The notes: generated from the sequence alone by a model not told the origin. Positions 33,305 through 42,454 are shown, numbered from the stretch's first letter. The stretch is DNA of 64,000 nucleotides from Polaribacter glomeratus (GCF_002954665.1 NZ_MSCM01000002.1:1433303-1497302); one strand, 5' to 3'. Translations and numbers: made by a program.

Positions 33305-35074
33305 TTATTCTTTTTTAGTTGTAATGTAAACAGAACCAGCGCCATCTTTATCTTTTTTAACATCAACAGATTCAATTTTATTTGCTGGTATTAATTCCAT
33401 TTCTTTTTTGCTAATAAGTTTATGATCTAGATAATATTTAATATTTTCTTCCTTTTTTTTGGTAACTATCCCTTTTTCACTAATCCAAACTTTATAGGGG
33501 CTATTGTTTGTGTTTTTAGTTTCAATTGATAATTTTTTATTCTTTTTAAATAAATCAGAAGCGGTATCAGCATCTATTTCTTTTCCTTCAAAATAAAATT
33601 TTGCTCCTTTTTTATTCATGTCTTTAATATGTTCTATTGCATTTACTGGCGGTGGAGGTGGCAGTCTATCATTTCCACTTCTTTTTTTCCAATCGTTTAA
33701 TGCTTTTTCAGCTACTAAAATTTGTTCTTTAGATGCGTTTGGAACTGGCGGTGGTGGCGGTAAATCATTTCCGCTTCTTTTTTTCCAATCACTGTGAGCT
33801 TTTTTAGCTATTAAAATTTGTTCTTTGGATGCATTCGTAGCTGGTGGTGGTGGCGGAACTAATAACTCATCTTCCTTGGTAAACTCGCTTCTAAGCTTAT
33901 AATGCACTTTATTGTTTTTCATCAGTTTTAAATACGGGTCGTGAGGATGAACAGGGCTTTTACTTTTCAATTTACTTTCTTTAGAAAGCTTAGCATACAT
34001 GCTTCTTAATTCTGAATATAAGTTTTTTAACTCATTTTGTCTTTCTGTAGAACTTTTTATAAAATGAGGTTTTTCATTTCTTTTTGATTCGTAGGTTTTA
34101 TTTAAGGCATCATAAGAACTAATACCATACTTTTTTCCTATTTCTTCTATTATTTCTTTAACCTCCGTATCTCTTTTTAAATCTTGCTCATTAATTGTTT
34201 CTAAATTTTTTGGTGTACTATCTTTTGCTTCAACTCTTTCTGCGAAGAGGAAAATAAGTCCGGTTAAAAGCGGAATTACCGCCAGTTTTTTTAACAAAAT
34301 CTTTGTGCTTGAACTTTTTGTTGTCATCATTAGTAATCGTTTTTTAGTGAGTGAATAATTCAAATTACTGGCCAAGTAATATTCGTTTTTCCAAGCAGCT
34401 TTTTTAACTAGTATATGCTGATATTGGAAGGTGTTTTTATGTTGATGTATTACCGTTTCGTCTGCAATAAATTCATGATTTAACTGCACGGCTTTTTTAA
34501 GTAAAATAAAGAAAGGGTTTATCCAAAATAGTATTTGAATAACTTCAAGAATTAAAACATCTAACGTGTGTTTTTGAGTAACATGTGTTAACTCGTGCGT
34601 AAACAATTCTTGTTCTATCTTCTGGTTTTCGTAATCATTTTTGTTGATAAAAATGTAGTTCCAAAATGTATGCGGAAGTACTTTGTCATCCACTAAAACC
34701 AATAGCGCTTTTTGATATTTAACTTTTGTATTTTTCCCTATTTTATTGATGATCATAAATAAATTTCGTCCAAATCTCATTAAAAAAATTGAAGAAACGA
34801 ATAGGTAGAAACCTACAAATAATTTTGTGTAATTTATTGATTCTTCTATGATGGTATTCTCAAAGCTATAAAAACCTTGACCCGTTATAGGTTCTGCAAT
34901 AACAGCTGCAACATCATTATATATAATATACAAAGGCGCTAAAAACGAAAATAAAATGCTACCCAATAAATAAAAGCGATTAAAAGTATGCATTTTTTCT
35001 TTTTCTAGAATAAAATGATAAAATGCCAATAGTAACGCTAAACAGATTGCCGATTTTAGGAAATAGAGTATCAT
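33305..35074 (-). CDS. M56-family (BlaR1-like) sensor metallopeptidase with proline-rich repeats
   Basis: The 589-residue protein has membrane segments near 1-20, 34-54, 84-100 and 262-282, and the M56 zinc site HELTH at 160-164. This is the BlaR1/MecR1 plan: membrane-bound protease that relays a signal to a BlaI repressor. In place of a penicillin-binding sensor, the C-terminal 300 residues are charged and carry three PPPPP blocks at about 407, 439 and 472. These are separated by two copies of a 32-33-residue repeat containing NASKEQIL and DWKKRSGND. The last 90 residues resemble no family I know. The start overlaps blaI by four bases. Confidence 0.88.
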   Translation of the reverse strand: MILYFLKSAICLALLLAFYHFILEKEKMHTFNRFYLLGSILFSFLAPLYIIYNDVAAVIAEPITGQGFYSFENTIIEESINYTKLFVGFYLFVSSIFLMRFGRNLFMIINKIGKNTKVKYQKALLVLVDDKVLPHTFWNYIFINKNDYENQKIEQELFTHELTHVTQKHTLDVLILEVIQILFWINPFFILLKKAVQLNHEFIADETVIHQHKNTFQYQHILVKKAAWKNEYYLASNLNYSLTKKRLLMMTTKSSSTKILLKKLAVIPLLTGLIFLFAERVEAKDSTPKNLETINEQDLKRDTEVKEIIEEIGKKYGISSYDALNKTYESKRNEKPHFIKSSTERQNELKNLYSELRSMYAKLSKESKLKSKSPVHPHDPYLKLMKNNKVHYKLRSEFTKEDELLVPPPPPATNASKEQILIAKKAHSDWKKRSGNDLPPPPPVPNASKEQILVAEKALNDWKKRSGNDRLPPPPPVNAIEHIKDMNKKGAKFYFEGKEIDADTASDLFKKNKKLSIETKNTNNSPYKVWISEKGIVTKKKEENIKYYLDHKLISKKEMELIPANKIESVDVKKDKDGAGSVYITTKKE

Positions 35075-35442
35075 TTTCGTTGATTTTTAATTTGAGTATC
35101 AATCACTTTTTTAAGTTCTTCTAATTCTGCTGTTGTAAGATTGGTTTCTTTGGTAAAAAAAGAAGCAAACTGACTCGCAGAATCATTAAAGAAGTTTTTA
35201 ATTAAACCATTAACATGGTTAGAAAAATAATCTGTCTTTTTTATTAATGGATAATATTCTCTAGATTTTCCAAACAATTTGTATGCAATAAAACCTTTAT
35301 CATTAACTCTTTTTAGTAAAGTGGCAACAGTTGTTGTTGCTGGTTTTGGTTCTGGAAAATCAGCTATTAAATCTTTTAAAAATGCTTTTTTACGTTTCCA
35401 TAAATAGTGCATTAATTGTTCTTCGTTTTTTGATAATTGCAT
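35071..35442 (-). CDS. BlaI/MecI/CopY-family transcriptional repressor
   Basis: The 123-residue winged-helix protein starts MQLSKNEEQLMHYLWKRKKAF and has the BlaI blocks TTVATLLKRVNDKGFI and the dimerisation tail. Its promoter region carries two BlaI-type operators, one with the canonical TACANNTGTA. The downstream blaR1-like gene overlaps by four bases, giving the usual repressor/protease pair. No beta-lactamase gene is present in the window, so the regulated targets are unknown. Confidence 0.93.
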   Translation of the reverse strand: MQLSKNEEQLMHYLWKRKKAFLKDLIADFPEPKPATTTVATLLKRVNDKGFIAYKLFGKSREYYPLIKKTDYFSNHVNGLIKNFFNDSASQFASFFTKETNLTTAELEELKKVIDTQIKNQRK

Positions 35443-35457
35443 TGGTTATTATTTTAC

Positions 35458-35499
35458 TCTACAAACATAGAACAAATATTTTAATTCTACAAATGTAGA
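35458..35499 (-). promoter_or_regulatory. blaI promoter with two BlaI-type operators
   Basis: Right operator TCTACAAATGTAGA at 35486-35499 is a perfect palindrome around two bases and contains the BlaI consensus TACANNTGTA. Left operator TCTACAAACATAGA at 35458-35471 differs at two positions. On the minus strand a -33 TTTG lies at 35490-35493 and a -7 TATGTTTG at 35462-35469, 20 bases apart. Each operator therefore covers one promoter element. The ATG of blaI is at 35442. Confidence 0.85.
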
Positions 35500-35523
35500 G
35501 TAAAAATATATTTTGATTTTGCA

Positions 35524-35531
35524 TATATTTG
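35524..35531 (+). promoter_or_regulatory. Promoter -7 box of the cyclophilin gene
   Basis: TATATTTG matches the consensus and implies a transcript start near 35538, 14 bases before the ATG at 35552. The right BlaI operator ends 25 bases upstream, so this divergent promoter may also be under BlaI control. Confidence 0.6.
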
Positions 35532-35551
35532 ATGCAGGAAAAAAAATTAGT

Positions 35552-36175
35552 ATGAAAAAAATAATTCTAGTTGTAAGTGTCATTTTACTTAGCGCTTGTG
35601 CTACAAGTAAATTTAAAGAAAAATGGCTAAAAGAGCAGTCGCCAAATACATTTAAAGCAAGATTTGAAACTACACAGGGTAATTTTGATATCGTTGCAAG
35701 AAGACTTTGGTCTCCAAACGGTGTTGATAGATTATACCAAATGATACAGCATAAGTACTATACGGATGTAGCTATTTTTAGGGTTGTACCAAAATTTGTA
35801 GCTCAATTCGGAATTCATAACGATTCTTTAATCAACCACAGTTGGGAAAAAGGAATTGCCGATGAGCCTGTGTTAGCTAAAAATGATTCCATGACAATTT
35901 CATTTGCTAGGGGTGGAGTTAATTCAAGATCAAATCAGATTTTCATCAATTTAAAAGATAATAAAAGGTTAGATACTTTGGCTTATTCTGGGGTAACTGG
36001 TTTTCCTGTGGTAGCAAAAGTAATTGCTGGTCAAGAAAATGTATTGAAGTTTTATAATGGTTACGGTGATAAATTAGGTTTTAAACAAGATTCTATTACC
36101 AAATTTGGCAACAAGTTTTTAAGAGAGAAATTCCCAAAAGTAGATTATATTATAAAGGCATATATTATAAAGTAG
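35552..36175 (+). CDS. Peptidyl-prolyl isomerase lipoprotein, cyclophilin type
   Basis: The 207-residue protein starts MKKIILVVSVILLSACATS, a lipoprotein signal with lipobox LSAC and Cys16. The mature part has cyclophilin blocks: FETTQGNFDIVARR, YYTDVAIFRVVPKFVAQFGIH, SFARGGVNSRSNQIFINL and FPVVAKVIAG, so it should catalyse proline isomerisation in the periplasm. A start at 35513 adds 13 residues and lies upstream of the predicted transcription start, so I reject it. Several usual active-site residues (for example the aromatic pair after GPG) are replaced, so activity may be weak. It is divergent from blaI. Confidence 0.87.
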   Translation: MKKIILVVSVILLSACATSKFKEKWLKEQSPNTFKARFETTQGNFDIVARRLWSPNGVDRLYQMIQHKYYTDVAIFRVVPKFVAQFGIHNDSLINHSWEKGIADEPVLAKNDSMTISFARGGVNSRSNQIFINLKDNKRLDTLAYSGVTGFPVVAKVIAGQENVLKFYNGYGDKLGFKQDSITKFGNKFLREKFPKVDYIIKAYIIK

Positions 36176-36198
36176 CAATACTCTAAAAATGAACTATT

Positions 36199-36774
36199 AT
36201 GAATAAATTTAAAATACTGATATTACTTTCTATATTCCATTTTTCACTTTTTGCCCAACAAAAATTCGAGAAAGAATACAGAATTAAATCAAACGAGGTT
36301 CCTGTTAAATCTTTGCAAGTTATTAAAATGTGGAATTTTAAAAAGAAGGTAAAATGGTATGCAGAAGAAAGTAATGATGGCAAAACTTTTGAAGCGAAGG
36401 TGGGTTATAAAAAGCATAGATATAGCATCGAGTTTTCTGAACAAGGTGAAATTTTAGATGTAGAGAAAACGGTCAAATTTACTGATCTATCGAAAGAAAT
36501 TCAGCAAAAAATTAAACAAAATTTATCAAGAAGGTTTGTAAAATATAAAATTAAAAAAGTACAAATTCAATATTTAGGTACTGAAACAGCTATTTTTAAT
36601 GAAGTATTTAGACTAGAAAAATTGAGCAACAGTGTAAAAATTAATTTTGAGATTATTTTAAAAGCAAAGAAAGAAAACACGTATGCTTTGTATGAAATTT
36701 TAGTTGATGATAATGGTGATGTACTAAAAGAATTAAAGTTTAAACAAGAGAGTTCCTTGAATTTAGAGTTTTAA
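36199..36774 (+). CDS. Secreted PepSY-like protein
   Basis: The 191-residue product has a signal peptide (MNKFKILILLSIFHFSLFAQQ). The mature protein contains a KYEVEFSEQGEILDVEK-like segment (RYSIEFSEQGEILDVEKTV) typical of PepSY-like/DUF2874 proteins, and a second such half near the C-terminus (YALYEILVDDNGDVLKELK). These are periplasmic proteins of unclear function, sometimes peptidase-inhibitor-like. It lies 23 bases after the cyclophilin gene and 3 bases before the DUF2490 gene. Confidence 0.65.
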   Translation: MNKFKILILLSIFHFSLFAQQKFEKEYRIKSNEVPVKSLQVIKMWNFKKKVKWYAEESNDGKTFEAKVGYKKHRYSIEFSEQGEILDVEKTVKFTDLSKEIQQKIKQNLSRRFVKYKIKKVQIQYLGTETAIFNEVFRLEKLSNSVKINFEIILKAKKENTYALYEILVDDNGDVLKELKFKQESSLNLEF

Positions 36775-36777
36775 AAC

Positions 36778-37437
36778 ATGAAAAATATCTTTCCTTTTTT
36801 ATTAATTATTTTTTGTGTTTCTAAAGTAATTTGTCAATCTAATTTTGATGCTGGTTTTTTACCCAAAATAGTGCTTTCTAATAAAGTTTCTGATAAAATT
36901 AATTGGGTGAATAGTATAGAATCTAGAGCAATAGTTTACGACGACAATTATCAGTTTTCCCATAATTTAGTTGATGTTTCATCTATTTTATCACTAAAAA
37001 CAAATTTGAATCAATCTTTTAATTTTGGATACATTATACGTTTTAGAAATGAAGAAATAATTCATAGAACCTTTCAGCACTATAATTTTGTGTATCAGTT
37101 TTCATCCTTAAAAATAGGGCACAGATTCGCTTTTGAGCAATTTTATCAACCAAAGAAACAGACTACTTTTAGAACCCGCTACAGGGTTAGTTTAGAGAAG
37201 CCACTAAATGGAGAAAGGGTAGATGTTAAAGAATTTTATATAAAACTTGGTAATGAATATTTGTATGATTTTAAAACCAATGATTTAGAAATTAGAGTAA
37301 CACCAAATCTTGGTTTTAAGGCTTCTAAAAGAGATAAAATAGAATTTGGTTTAGATTATAGATTGGGCCGGTTTATAGAAAACGCCACTAAAAATAATCT
37401 TTGGTTTAGAACCACTTGGTATATTTCTATCGATTAA
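36778..37437 (+). CDS. DUF2490 outer-membrane beta-barrel-like protein
   Basis: The 219-residue protein has a signal peptide ending VICQS and an aromatic-rich, alternating pattern (RAIVYDDNYQFSHNLVDVSS, FRTRYRVSLEKPLNGERVD, FGLDYRLGRF) with a final aromatic residue pair typical of small barrels. DUF2490 members are predicted outer-membrane proteins with no known role. It starts 3 bases after the PepSY-like gene and is likely its partner. Confidence 0.75.
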   Translation: MKNIFPFLLIIFCVSKVICQSNFDAGFLPKIVLSNKVSDKINWVNSIESRAIVYDDNYQFSHNLVDVSSILSLKTNLNQSFNFGYIIRFRNEEIIHRTFQHYNFVYQFSSLKIGHRFAFEQFYQPKKQTTFRTRYRVSLEKPLNGERVDVKEFYIKLGNEYLYDFKTNDLEIRVTPNLGFKASKRDKIEFGLDYRLGRFIENATKNNLWFRTTWYISID

Positions 37438-37460
37438 AACCTTTAGGAAATATGCATAAA

Positions 37461-37494
37461 AAAGCCATCAAAAAAATATTTTTTTGATGGCTTT
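37461..37494. terminator. Bidirectional terminator between DUF2490 and OmpA genes
   Basis: AAAGCCATCAAAAAAA pairs with TTTTTTTGATGGCTTT around a short loop. It lies between two convergent genes and has T runs in both directions. Confidence 0.9.
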
Positions 37495-37514
37495 CAAATT
37501 ATTATAAATAAAAA

Positions 37515-38690
37515 TTATTTAATTTTAAAAGTAACTTTTCTTGCAAATTGTCTTGCTTTTGTTGTAACACTTGTATCTTCTCCACCACCAGAAAAAGAAA
37601 GTCTATTTGGATCAATACCAGCAGCAACTAAAACTTCAAAAACACTTTTTGCTCTGTTTTCTGAAAGTTGTAAATTTTTGTCTTCGTTACCCGTTTCATC
37701 AGCATAACCAATTAAAAGTGCGTTAACACTTGGGTTATCATTCATAAATTGTTTTAGGTAGTTTACAGAATTTAAAGAACCTTGCTGAATCGTTGTTTCG
37801 TTGGTATTAAAATATACATTTATGTATCCACTATTTAATAATTCTCTAATAAAATCTACATTAGACGAAGTAATAGTGTTTGCGTATTTATTTTCTTCAC
37901 CTTTTCTAACATATCGAGTATCTAGTTCTGTCATTAATTTGGTGTTATCAGTATCAGAATTTTTAACCATTAAACCAGCCAATACATTCTCTGCAGTATT
38001 TAAACGAGTTTTAATGTCTTCTAAATCGTTGATAATAGTAACATCTTCATTTTGAAGAAAATCTGCATTTTGTTTCTGCTTTCCTAATGAAATATTTACA
38101 CCAATTGATGTATTAAAAATACTTGCATTAATTTCTCTAGCTCTAGTATTAGCAGCTCCATCAAAAGTGAAATCTTGATAATCATGAAATATGGCAGATG
38201 CGTCTAAAAATAATGAAATACGATTAGATAATTTAAATTGTGGTGTAAAACCAACAATCATGTTAAGAATCGGCTCACCAGTTCCGTTATCTATAGGCGT
38301 TATTGTTCTTAAATTAGACATACCAAGACCTCCATGAAATAGAAGATTAAATCTACTTGTCCAGCTACTAAAATTTAAAACATTTCCAGCATTTACGACT
38401 CCTTCAAGAGACGTTCTGTAATAGTTAGATTTAAAAGGTAAGCTATTTTTACCTTCTTTAAACTCATTGTAACCTACATCTAGACGTAAACCAAATTTCT
38501 CATTAAACATATATCTTACTCCAAGACTAGCTTGCCCTAAGCTTAACGCGTCAGTTTTATAACCCGGTGAAAGCGGATTTATAATTTCTGTTACTCCAGC
38601 GCCTATGTCTAAAGACCATTTGTTATATTCTTGTGCATTTACTGAAATCGTGAAGCAACATATAAGCGCTCCTAAAAATATTTTTTTCAT
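37515..38690 (-). CDS. OmpA-family outer membrane protein
   Basis: The 391-residue protein has a signal peptide (to NAQEY), an N-terminal eight-stranded barrel-like half with many aromatic termini (residues about 25-205), a linker, and a C-terminal OmpA peptidoglycan-binding domain: NVYFNTNETTIQQGSL, LIGYADETGNEDKNLQLSENRA and DPNRLSFSGGGED. It should link the outer membrane to peptidoglycan, using the DAP-type wall predicted from murE. It has its own promoter at 38722-38729. Confidence 0.92.
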   Translation of the reverse strand: MKKIFLGALICCFTISVNAQEYNKWSLDIGAGVTEIINPLSPGYKTDALSLGQASLGVRYMFNEKFGLRLDVGYNEFKEGKNSLPFKSNYYRTSLEGVVNAGNVLNFSSWTSRFNLLFHGGLGMSNLRTITPIDNGTGEPILNMIVGFTPQFKLSNRISLFLDASAIFHDYQDFTFDGAANTRAREINASIFNTSIGVNISLGKQKQNADFLQNEDVTIINDLEDIKTRLNTAENVLAGLMVKNSDTDNTKLMTELDTRYVRKGEENKYANTITSSNVDFIRELLNSGYINVYFNTNETTIQQGSLNSVNYLKQFMNDNPSVNALLIGYADETGNEDKNLQLSENRAKSVFEVLVAAGIDPNRLSFSGGGEDTSVTTKARQFARKVTFKIK

Positions 38691-38721
38691 AACTAATTAT
38701 TTATTTTAATTTATCCCAAGG

Positions 38722-38729
38722 CAAATTTA
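38722..38729 (-). promoter_or_regulatory. ompA promoter -7 box
   Basis: TAAATTTG on the minus strand matches TAnnTTTG. The predicted transcript start, near 38715, leaves a leader of about 25 bases before the ATG at 38690. Confidence 0.5.
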
Positions 38730-38832
38730 TGATTTTTTTTTTAAAATGGATAAATTATTATATCATCTGTGTATATTTTAAGTTTAAAGGCTTTTTTAAA
38801 ACGTTAACTATTTATTAGTTTTTTAATCAAAA

Positions 38833-38855
38833 AAAAACCTCTTAAAGAGGTTTTT
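38833..38855 (-). terminator. Terminator of the S9 peptidase gene
   Basis: AAAAACCTCT - TAA - AGAGGTTTTT directly after the stop codon region of the S9 peptidase, with a T tract in the minus direction. Confidence 0.85.
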
Positions 38856-38859
38856 AATA

Positions 38860-41043
38860 TTATTTAAGTAAAAACTCTTTTGGAGGTTTTGCATTTAAAA
38901 GATGAGTTACAAAGTAATCCCAGCGTTTACGCGTCATATAATTTCTCATATCTCCATAACCGTGTCTTTTATTAGGAAACATAATCATATCAAAATCTTT
39001 ATTCGCTTTTATCAAAGCTTCCACGACTAGCATCGTGTTTGATGGCGGCACATTGTCATCTACAGAACCATGCGTAATAAGCAGTTTCCCTTTTAAATCT
39101 TTGGCAATTAATTGATTTGCTTGATTATCGTAATTAGTTGTTCCATCTGCTTTTCCTTCTATATTTCCATCAACTAAAAGACCTTGCCATTTTTCTCCCC
39201 AATCTGCTTCATAATTTCTATTATCATGATTTCCTGAACCCGAAACCGCAACATCATAAAATTCTGGATACACAAACAAAGCTCTTGTAGAAGCAAATCC
39301 TCCACCAGAATGACCCCAAATACCAACATTTTCAAGATCCATTCCCTTATATGTTTCGGCTAATTGTTTAATTGCAGTAATATTATCTGGCAAACCATTA
39401 TCGCCCATATTGCCATAATAGGCGTCATGAAAAGACTTAGAACGCATTGGTGTTCCCATTGCATCAACGGCAACAACAATAAAACCTAGCTCAGAAACTG
39501 CCTGAAAATCTCTTCTTACCGCACTAAAGTTGTAATTACCAACACTACCAGATTGTGGTCCTGGATAAATGTAGTTTAAAACAGGATATTTTTTGCTTTC
39601 ATTATAATGACTTGGTAAAAATAATAAACCGTAAACAGCTGTTTTGTTGTCTCTAGCTTTTGTAGAAAACTCAACGGGTTCTTGCCAGTTTTTTGCCTTT
39701 AAATCAGTAATATCTGCAGTTTCTAAATCCATTATTTTTTCGCCACTTCCATTTCTTACAACTGAAATAGGAGGATTTGTGATTGTAGAATATGTGTCTA
39801 CAATTGTTGAGTAATCACTAGAAAAAGTAGCAGTATGCGTTCCTTTACTTGGCGTTAGGTTGATAAGATTTGATCCGTCAAAATTTACTTTGTAGTAATA
39901 ATTATGATATGGGTTTCCTTTTTCCTTTCCGCCAGCTTTAAAATAGATTTGTCTATTTTGTTGATCAATATTTACAGTTTCTTTTACAAGCCAATCTCCT
40001 GTAGTAATTTGATTTTTCAACTCTTTTGTCGTTAAATCATACAAATAAAGATGGCCCCAATTACTTTTTTCTGAATACCAAATAAATTCATTAGAATCAA
40101 ATAAAACGCTCCAGTTTTCTGAATCTACACCAGATTCATAATAAGTTGCAACTTCTTCTTTATGAATTGATTCAACAGCGCCAGTAGTTGCATCTGCAAT
40201 TTGTAAATGGGCTATTTTATGATCTCTTGAACCAGAAACAAATGCAAATTTTGTACCTTCTTTATTCCATTGAGCATCTAACAAAACACTATTTTCACCT
40301 GCAATATGGTCTGTAGTAGATCCTCTTTGAAAATCCTTATCCATTTTTAAACGAACCGTTTTAGGGTTGTTTCCTACATGAATAATTACTCTTTCGATGG
40401 TGAAAATTATTTTATCACCAGGAAGTGGGTGTTTCCAGGCCTCTAATGTTGGATGACCAACATTTGTAGAAGTTAAATACATCATACCAACTCCGCGAGC
40501 ATCTTGCTGAAAAGTAGCAATTTTATCAGAATCTGGAGACCATTTTAACACAGCGCCATCACTTTTTGTCCAACCAGCGTTATTCGTTGCATAGCCAAAA
40601 TCTTGGACTCCGTCAAAAGTAAGTTGTGTTTTTTTATCGGTTTCTAAATCACGAACCCAAAGATTGTAAGTATCTATATATGCTGCTAATTTTCCGTTTG
40701 GAGAAACACTTTCATTTTTTAATACTTTTTCTGACTTATTTGATGTGTTTTCTACTAATTTTTCAGGATCTAAAACCGCTTTTTTAGTTTTTGAAACTGC
40801 ATCAACCATGAAATATTTCTTGCCAACTTTCGTATTTGCAGAATAGGTGAAATTAGTAGCATCCGTAAAAGTAATTTCAGAAACTTGATTGTAGACCAAG
40901 TCGTTCAAACCGCTGTTCATTTGCGCCGCAGCAGCTTCATATTCTGCAGTTGTAAATTCTTTTTGTTCTTTCGTCTTTGAACAAGAAACAAAAAAAGTAC
41001 CAATGCATAAAAATGCAATAAGTTTTATATACGTTGTTTTCAT
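38860..41043 (-). CDS. S9 family prolyl oligopeptidase, DPP-IV type lipoprotein
   Basis: The 727-residue protein has a lipoprotein signal (FLCIGTFFVSC, Cys21), a beta-propeller N-terminal domain (about 100-480) and an alpha/beta-hydrolase catalytic domain. The catalytic triad is visible: Ser579 in WGHSGGG, Asp662 in HGSVDDNV, and His694 in KRHGYG; spacing Asp to His is 32 residues, as in human DPP4. It removes Xaa-Pro dipeptides from peptides in the periplasm. It lies 22 bases after the M20 dipeptidase gene on the same strand, so the two may degrade peptides together. Confidence 0.92.
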   Translation of the reverse strand: MKTTYIKLIAFLCIGTFFVSCSKTKEQKEFTTAEYEAAAAQMNSGLNDLVYNQVSEITFTDATNFTYSANTKVGKKYFMVDAVSKTKKAVLDPEKLVENTSNKSEKVLKNESVSPNGKLAAYIDTYNLWVRDLETDKKTQLTFDGVQDFGYATNNAGWTKSDGAVLKWSPDSDKIATFQQDARGVGMMYLTSTNVGHPTLEAWKHPLPGDKIIFTIERVIIHVGNNPKTVRLKMDKDFQRGSTTDHIAGENSVLLDAQWNKEGTKFAFVSGSRDHKIAHLQIADATTGAVESIHKEEVATYYESGVDSENWSVLFDSNEFIWYSEKSNWGHLYLYDLTTKELKNQITTGDWLVKETVNIDQQNRQIYFKAGGKEKGNPYHNYYYKVNFDGSNLINLTPSKGTHTATFSSDYSTIVDTYSTITNPPISVVRNGSGEKIMDLETADITDLKAKNWQEPVEFSTKARDNKTAVYGLLFLPSHYNESKKYPVLNYIYPGPQSGSVGNYNFSAVRRDFQAVSELGFIVVAVDAMGTPMRSKSFHDAYYGNMGDNGLPDNITAIKQLAETYKGMDLENVGIWGHSGGGFASTRALFVYPEFYDVAVSGSGNHDNRNYEADWGEKWQGLLVDGNIEGKADGTTNYDNQANQLIAKDLKGKLLITHGSVDDNVPPSNTMLVVEALIKANKDFDMIMFPNKRHGYGDMRNYMTRKRWDYFVTHLLNAKPPKEFLLK

Positions 41044-41065
41044 AAAGGGATTCTTTAATTTATTT

Positions 41066-42454
41066 TTACTTTGATAAGGCTGTAAAATATTGATAAAAAT
41101 AAGGAATTGTTTCTATTCCTTTTAGATAATTCCAAACGCCAAAATGTTCATTTGGGGAGTGAATTGCATCAGAATCTAAACCAAAGCCCATTAATATAGT
41201 TTTACTTTTCAATTCTTTTTCGAATAAGGCAACTATTGGAATACTACCACCGCTTCTTTGCGGAATAGGTGTTTTTCCAAAAGAAGTTTCATAGGCTTTA
41301 CTTGCCGCTTTATATTCAATAGTATCAATTGGCGTAACATAACCTTGCCCACCATGGTGCGGTTTTACAAGTACTTTTACGGATGCCGGAGCGATACTTT
41401 CAAAATGTTTTTTAAACAATTCAGTGATTTCTCTCCAATCTTGATTAGGCACTAATCGCATAGAAATTTTTGCAAACGCCGAACTTGCAATTACTGTTTT
41501 TGCGCCTTCACCCATGTAACCACCCCAAATGCCGTTTACATCTAAAGTTGGTCTAATTGAATTACGTTCGTTGGTAGAATAGCCTTTTTCGCCATAAACT
41601 TCATCAATTTTTAAAGCATCTTTATATTTATCCAAAGAAAAAGGAGCTTTTGCCATTTCTGCTCTTTCTTCGGATGATAAATCTTCTACATTATCATAAA
41701 AACCGGGAATGGTGATGTGATTATTTTCATCATGTAATGAAGCAATCATTTTAGTTAAAATATTGATAGGATTTGCAACTGCGCCGCCATATAAGCCAGA
41801 ATGTAAATCTCTATTTGGTCCGGTAACTTCTACTTCTACATAACTTAAGCCGCGTAAACCAGTTGTTATTGAAGGAATGTCGTTTGCAATCATGCCTGTA
41901 TCAGAAATTAAAATTACATCATTTGCTAATTTTTCTCTGTTTCTAGGAACAAACCAAGCCAAACTTTCTGAGCCAACTTCTTCTTCACCTTCAATCATAA
42001 ATTTTACATTACAAGGTAAATTTCCTGTGGATGTCATGTATTCCAATGCTTTAACGTGCATAAACATTTGGCCTTTATCATCACAAGCACCTCTTGCAAA
42101 AATGGCTCCTTCCGGATGAATTTCCGTTTTTTTAATAACGGGTTCAAAAGGAGGAGAAGTCCATAAATTGATAGGATCTGCTGGTTGCACGTCATAATGA
42201 CCGTAAACTAAAACGGTTGGCAAGTTTTTGTCGATAATTTTTTCACCGTAAATAATGGGATATCCCGGAGTTTCGCACAGTTCAACTTTGTCGCAACCTG
42301 CTTTTTTAAGGCTGTCTAAAACAAAATCCGCAGTTCGTAAAACGTCTTTCTTGTAGGCAGAATCTGCACTTACAGAAGGGATTTTAAGCAACTCGATTAA
42401 TTCATTTAAAAATCGGTCTTTGTTGTCTTTTATGTAGGTTTTAATCGTATTCAT
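41066..42454 (-). CDS. M20 family dipeptidase
   Basis: The 462-residue zinc peptidase has the M20 metal and catalytic residues: His86 and Asp88 in VYGHYDVQP, Asp125 in RGACDDKGQ, and the Glu157-Glu158 pair in IEGEEEVGS. A dimerisation (lid) domain runs from about residue 195 to 350. It has no signal peptide, so it is a cytoplasmic dipeptidase of the ArgE/CNDP group. It is upstream of a DPP-IV-like peptidase, 22 bases apart. Confidence 0.93.
   Translation of the reverse strand: MNTIKTYIKDNKDRFLNELIELLKIPSVSADSAYKKDVLRTADFVLDSLKKAGCDKVELCETPGYPIIYGEKIIDKNLPTVLVYGHYDVQPADPINLWTSPPFEPVIKKTEIHPEGAIFARGACDDKGQMFMHVKALEYMTSTGNLPCNVKFMIEGEEEVGSESLAWFVPRNREKLANDVILISDTGMIANDIPSITTGLRGLSYVEVEVTGPNRDLHSGLYGGAVANPINILTKMIASLHDENNHITIPGFYDNVEDLSSEERAEMAKAPFSLDKYKDALKIDEVYGEKGYSTNERNSIRPTLDVNGIWGGYMGEGAKTVIASSAFAKISMRLVPNQDWREITELFKKHFESIAPASVKVLVKPHHGGQGYVTPIDTIEYKAASKAYETSFGKTPIPQRSGGSIPIVALFEKELKSKTILMGFGLDSDAIHSPNEHFGVWNYLKGIETIPYFYQYFTALSK

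Noticed and set aside
33641..33862. Pro-rich repeats as a sequencing duplication artefact
   Set aside because: The two copies differ at several positions while keeping the frame, so they are diverged true repeats.
35071..35499. Beta-lactamase resistance locus
   Set aside because: BlaI/BlaR1-like genes are present, but there is no beta-lactamase and the BlaR1 protein lacks a penicillin-binding domain; resistance cannot be claimed.
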